Source: Planctomycetaceae bacterium (lineage in GTDB: Bacteria; Planctomycetota; Planctomycetia; Pirellulales; Thermoguttaceae). Taken from it: DNA of 6,889 nt. This document shows positions 5,064-6,889 of this stretch, piece after piece. The notes under the pieces were generated by a model that made no database searches, had not been told where the DNA came from, and worked only from the letters and a program-made list of their open reading frames with translations. Every line of letters starts with the position of its first letter. Positions within the stretch are counted from its first letter, which is position 1. The stretch lies in contig WRMR01000277.1 in the NCBI GenBank assembly GCA_009776995.1, forward strand, positions 1-6,889. The letters are read 5' to 3'. Both the position numbers and the translations under genes were made by a program.

Positions 5064-6338
5064 ATGCAGGATATTGTCAAAGAACTTCAATGGCGCGGCG
5101 CGATTCACCAAAAGACGGACGAAAACATCGGGACGTGGCTCAATGGGAAACGCCGCACGGTTTATATCGGGTTCGACCCGACGGCGGACAGCTTGCATGT
5201 CGGCCACCTGGTACAAATGATGACGTTGCGGCGTTTTCAACAGGCTGGACACCGTCCCATCGCGCTCGTTGGTGGGGCGACGGGCATGATTGGTGACCCG
5301 AGCGGCAAAAGCGAGGAACGCAATTTGCTCACCGTCGATGACATCCGCCGCAACGCCGAAGGCATGAGAAACCAGATGACGCGGTTTCTCGACTTCGACA
5401 CGCACGATGGTGCCTTGCTGATCAACAACTATGACTGGCTCGGAAAATTCAGCTTCCTGGATTTCCTGCGCGATGTCGGCAAGCATTTTCCCGTCAATGT
5501 CATGATGGCGAAAGATTCGGTCAAATCGCGATTGGCCCAGTCGGACGCAGGCATGAGTTACACCGAATTCAGTTATCAACTCCTGCAATCCTACGATTTT
5601 TACTGGCTCCACAAGACCTGCAACTGCGAAATGCAGGTCGGCGGCAGCGACCAGTGGGGCAATATCACTGCGGGGATCGATTTCGTCCGGCGTATGGGCG
5701 GTCCGCAGTTGTACGGTCTGACCAGCCCGTTGCTGACCAAGAGCGATGGCAAAAAAATGGGCAAAACCGAATCCGGTTCGCTCTGGCTTGACGCCGGCCG
5801 GACGAGTCCTTACGTGTTTTATCAGTATTGGGTCAATCTCGACGACGCCGATGTGGACAAGGCACTCAAGTTTTTCACCGAAATGTCGCAGGAGGAAACA
5901 CAGGCGGTCCTGGATGAGCATTTCCAATCGCCGGAAAAGCGTGTGGCGCAAAAACGCCTGGCCGACGACCTCACACGCTTGATTCACGGCGAAGAAGGCT
6001 TGCAGGCCGCACGACGGGCAACGGACATTTTCTTCGGTGCGGAAATCGCGGACCTGGCCGACGCGCAACTGCTTGCCGTTTTTGCTGATGTCAAAAGCCG
6101 GGAACTGCCGCGTACCGTGTTGAATGACGGATTGTCGATCATCGACGCCTTGGTCGAATCGGGGCTTGCCCCATCGAAAAGCGAAGCACGACGGACGCTT
6201 CAGGGCGGCGGGGCTTATGTCAACAACCGCAAAATCACCGGCATCGACACAAAACTCACGACGAAACACCTCGCCGGTGAAACGGTGATGATCCTGCGCA
6301 GCGGTAAAAAAAATTATGCTTTGCTCCGCTTCGTGTAA
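5064..6338 (+). CDS. tyrS: Tyrosyl-tRNA synthetase (TyrRS), 424 aa
   Basis: This cytoplasmic enzyme charges tRNA-Tyr with tyrosine in an ATP-dependent two-step reaction (EC 6.1.1.1). The catalytic class Ic Rossmann domain occupies about residues 1-325. It contains YIGFDPTADSLHVGH, with the HIGH motif as HVGH at 45-48 and tyrosine-pocket residues Tyr34 and Asp38, then GGATGMIGDPSGKSEER (70-86). Tyr171, Gln175 and Asp178 correspond to the tyrosine-binding residues of the Geobacillus enzyme, followed by QVGGSDQWGNI (191-201) and the KMSKS loop as KKMGKT (230-235). A C-terminal S4 RNA-binding domain is visible at about 358-415 (SKSEARRTLQGGGAYVNNRKI). Length and residue numbering match typical bacterial TyrRS, so the gene is complete. 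I chose ATG 5064 by family alignment. An in-frame TTG at 5046 would add six residues. Neither start has a well-spaced Shine-Dalgarno: GGGGA lies only 3 nt before the ATG. No T-box leader is convincing. Confidence 0.98.
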   Translation: MQDIVKELQWRGAIHQKTDENIGTWLNGKRRTVYIGFDPTADSLHVGHLVQMMTLRRFQQAGHRPIALVGGATGMIGDPSGKSEERNLLTVDDIRRNAEGMRNQMTRFLDFDTHDGALLINNYDWLGKFSFLDFLRDVGKHFPVNVMMAKDSVKSRLAQSDAGMSYTEFSYQLLQSYDFYWLHKTCNCEMQVGGSDQWGNITAGIDFVRRMGGPQLYGLTSPLLTKSDGKKMGKTESGSLWLDAGRTSPYVFYQYWVNLDDADVDKALKFFTEMSQEETQAVLDEHFQSPEKRVAQKRLADDLTRLIHGEEGLQAARRATDIFFGAEIADLADAQLLAVFADVKSRELPRTVLNDGLSIIDALVESGLAPSKSEARRTLQGGGAYVNNRKITGIDTKLTTKHLAGETVMILRSGKKNYALLRFV

Positions 6339-6426
6339 CTTGTCATTCAAACCTGGTCGCTTATACTGCCGAACGCCATTTGACCGGTATTAATCTGGTA
6401 TTAATAATTGTGACCTTTGTGAAAAG

Positions 6427-6472
6427 CTTTGTGGCCTTTGTGTTAAAATATTTCAACACAAAGATCACAAAG
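6427..6472. repeat. Inverted repeat of the CTTTGTG family (18-bp arms)
   Basis: CTTTGTGGCCTTTGTGTT (6427-6444) is the reverse complement of AACACAAAGATCACAAAG (6455-6472) at 16 of 18 positions, with a 10-nt AT-rich loop. Each arm itself contains two CTTTGTG/CACAAAG words. It is the first strong structure after tyrS and may affect its 3' end, although no T run follows. Confidence 0.85.
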
Positions 6473-6534
6473 GAATGCACAAAGTGCAGAATGCAGAGCG
6501 CATTTCCTTCGTGCCTTGTGGTGAAAACAAGAGA

Positions 6535-6616
6535 ATTTCTCGCAGAGGGCGCAAAGAACGCAGAGAATCCAAAACCAAAAACAATCTCTGCGCCCTCAGC
6601 GGCCTCTGCGCGAAAT
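6535..6616. repeat. Inverted repeat of the CTCTGCG family (34-bp arms)
   Basis: The segment 6535-6568 (ATTTCTCGCAGAGGGCGC and onward) matches the reverse complement of 6583-6616 (ending CCTCTGCGCGAAAT) at 27 of 34 positions. The loop is 14 nt and purely A and C. Each arm holds two CTCTGCG-type words, giving a long hairpin. Confidence 0.85.
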
Positions 6617-6660
6617 AAAAACCTTCGTGGTTCTTCGTGACCTTCGTGGTGAAAATTGAA

Positions 6661-6741
6661 TACGAACCAACGAAAACACGAAATCAACGAACGGCGTGTG
6701 CCTCAAAATTTCGTAAATTTCGTTGTTTCGTTCAGTTCGTA
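6661..6741. repeat. Inverted repeat of the TTCGT family (about 31-bp arms)
   Basis: The segment 6661-6691 (TACGAACCAACGAAAACACG and onward) is matched by the reverse complement of 6710-6741 (ending CGTTCAGTTCGTA) with few differences and a one-base gap. The loop is about 18 nt. It is built of repeated ACGAA/TTCGT words. Confidence 0.8.
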
Positions 6742-6769
6742 CAAAAAAGGAGCGGCGAGGGACGAGCGC

Positions 6770-6828
6770 AGAGAGCAGAACGCAGAGTGAAAAACACTTT
6801 GAACTTTGCGTTTTGAACTTTGCTCTCT
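6770..6828. repeat. Imperfect inverted repeat with interrupted stems
   Basis: Three collinear stems can be drawn: AGAGAGCA (6770-6777) with TGCTCTCT (6821-6828), AACGCA (6779-6784) with TGCGTT (6807-6812), and AGTG (6786-6789) with CACT (6795-6798). The right arm carries an extra TTTGAACT word, which occurs twice (from 6798 and from 6812), so it is longer than the left arm. Confidence 0.6.
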
Positions 6829-6889
6829 GTATTCTGCACTTTCCCGCCGGAATAATCCCTCTGCGCGTTATAATGCGTCGTCGGCAGGT

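Larger units (their letters stand above)
6339..6889. other. Gene-free mosaic of inverted repeats downstream of tyrS
   Basis: No coding region is supportable in these 551 bases. The open frames on both strands (near 6380-6640 plus and 6361-6687 minus) are translations of repeat words. After a short unique part containing the direct repeat GGTATTAAT (6385-6393 and 6397-6405), four imperfect inverted repeats follow one another: 6427-6472, 6535-6616, 6661-6741 and 6770-6828. Between the second and third are direct copies of CTTCGTG words (6622-6655). I found no hairpin with a T run that would be an obvious tyrS terminator; the first inverted repeat, 89 nt after the stop, is the nearest strong structure. 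A lone TATAAT at 6869-6874 has no matching -35 element. Confidence 0.75.

Noticed and set aside
5019..6350. A 443-codon open frame on the minus strand covering all of tyrS
   Set aside because: It is a shadow frame. The plus strand encodes an unmistakable complete TyrRS, and the antisense translation shows no recognisable domain. Long antisense frames are common opposite GC-rich-codon genes.
6869..6874. Perfect TATAAT near the right edge
   Set aside because: No TTGACA-like element lies at suitable spacing (GCCGGA occupies that position), and the downstream gene, if any, is outside the window.

Overview
The window appears to come from a bacterium of the Planctomycetes/Verrucomicrobia/Lentisphaerae (PVC) group. 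This placement is inferred from three things: a run of GspF/PilC-type membrane proteins, a signal-peptide-bearing DUF5107 protein, and spacers packed with heptameric and 'cttcgtg/ctctgcg'-type repeats that I recall from such genomes. It cannot be proven from this sequence alone.

Left part (1-4598, all on the minus strand). Reading in the direction of transcription there are three successive GspF/PilC-family inner-membrane proteins of 357, 349 and 434 aa, then the 5' part of a DUF5107 gene that runs off the left edge. A good sigma-70-like promoter with an A-tract upstream region precedes the first gene. GspF proteins are the polytopic platform of type II secretion and type IV pilus machines. 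Three diverged paralogues side by side, with no ATPase or pseudopilin between them, is the most unusual gene content here. The spacers between them are invaded by short-period tandem repeats: 7-bp repeats at 2282-2330, 2343-2384 and 3481-3515, and eight 21-bp units at 2069-2236. The repeats supply the stop codon of the first gene, remove any Shine-Dalgarno site from the second, and keep an open frame upstream of the third.

Middle (4599-5063). This is a divergent, AT-rich regulatory spacer. It holds the promoter of the GspF cluster, a REP-like imperfect hairpin (4815-4872) and a perfect 9-bp palindrome (4917-4939).

Right part. tyrS (5064-6338, plus strand) encodes a complete tyrosyl-tRNA synthetase with intact active-site motifs. 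It is a housekeeping gene with no visible functional link to the secretion genes. The last 550 bases (6339-6889) hold no gene I can support. They are a mosaic of four consecutive imperfect inverted repeats built from different short repeat families, some of which share words with the spacer near 2340-2404.

The best candidates for follow-up are the three-platform secretion cluster, the 21-bp array in frame with a GspF gene and flanked by an inverted repeat, and the nested hairpin upstream of the DUF5107 gene.
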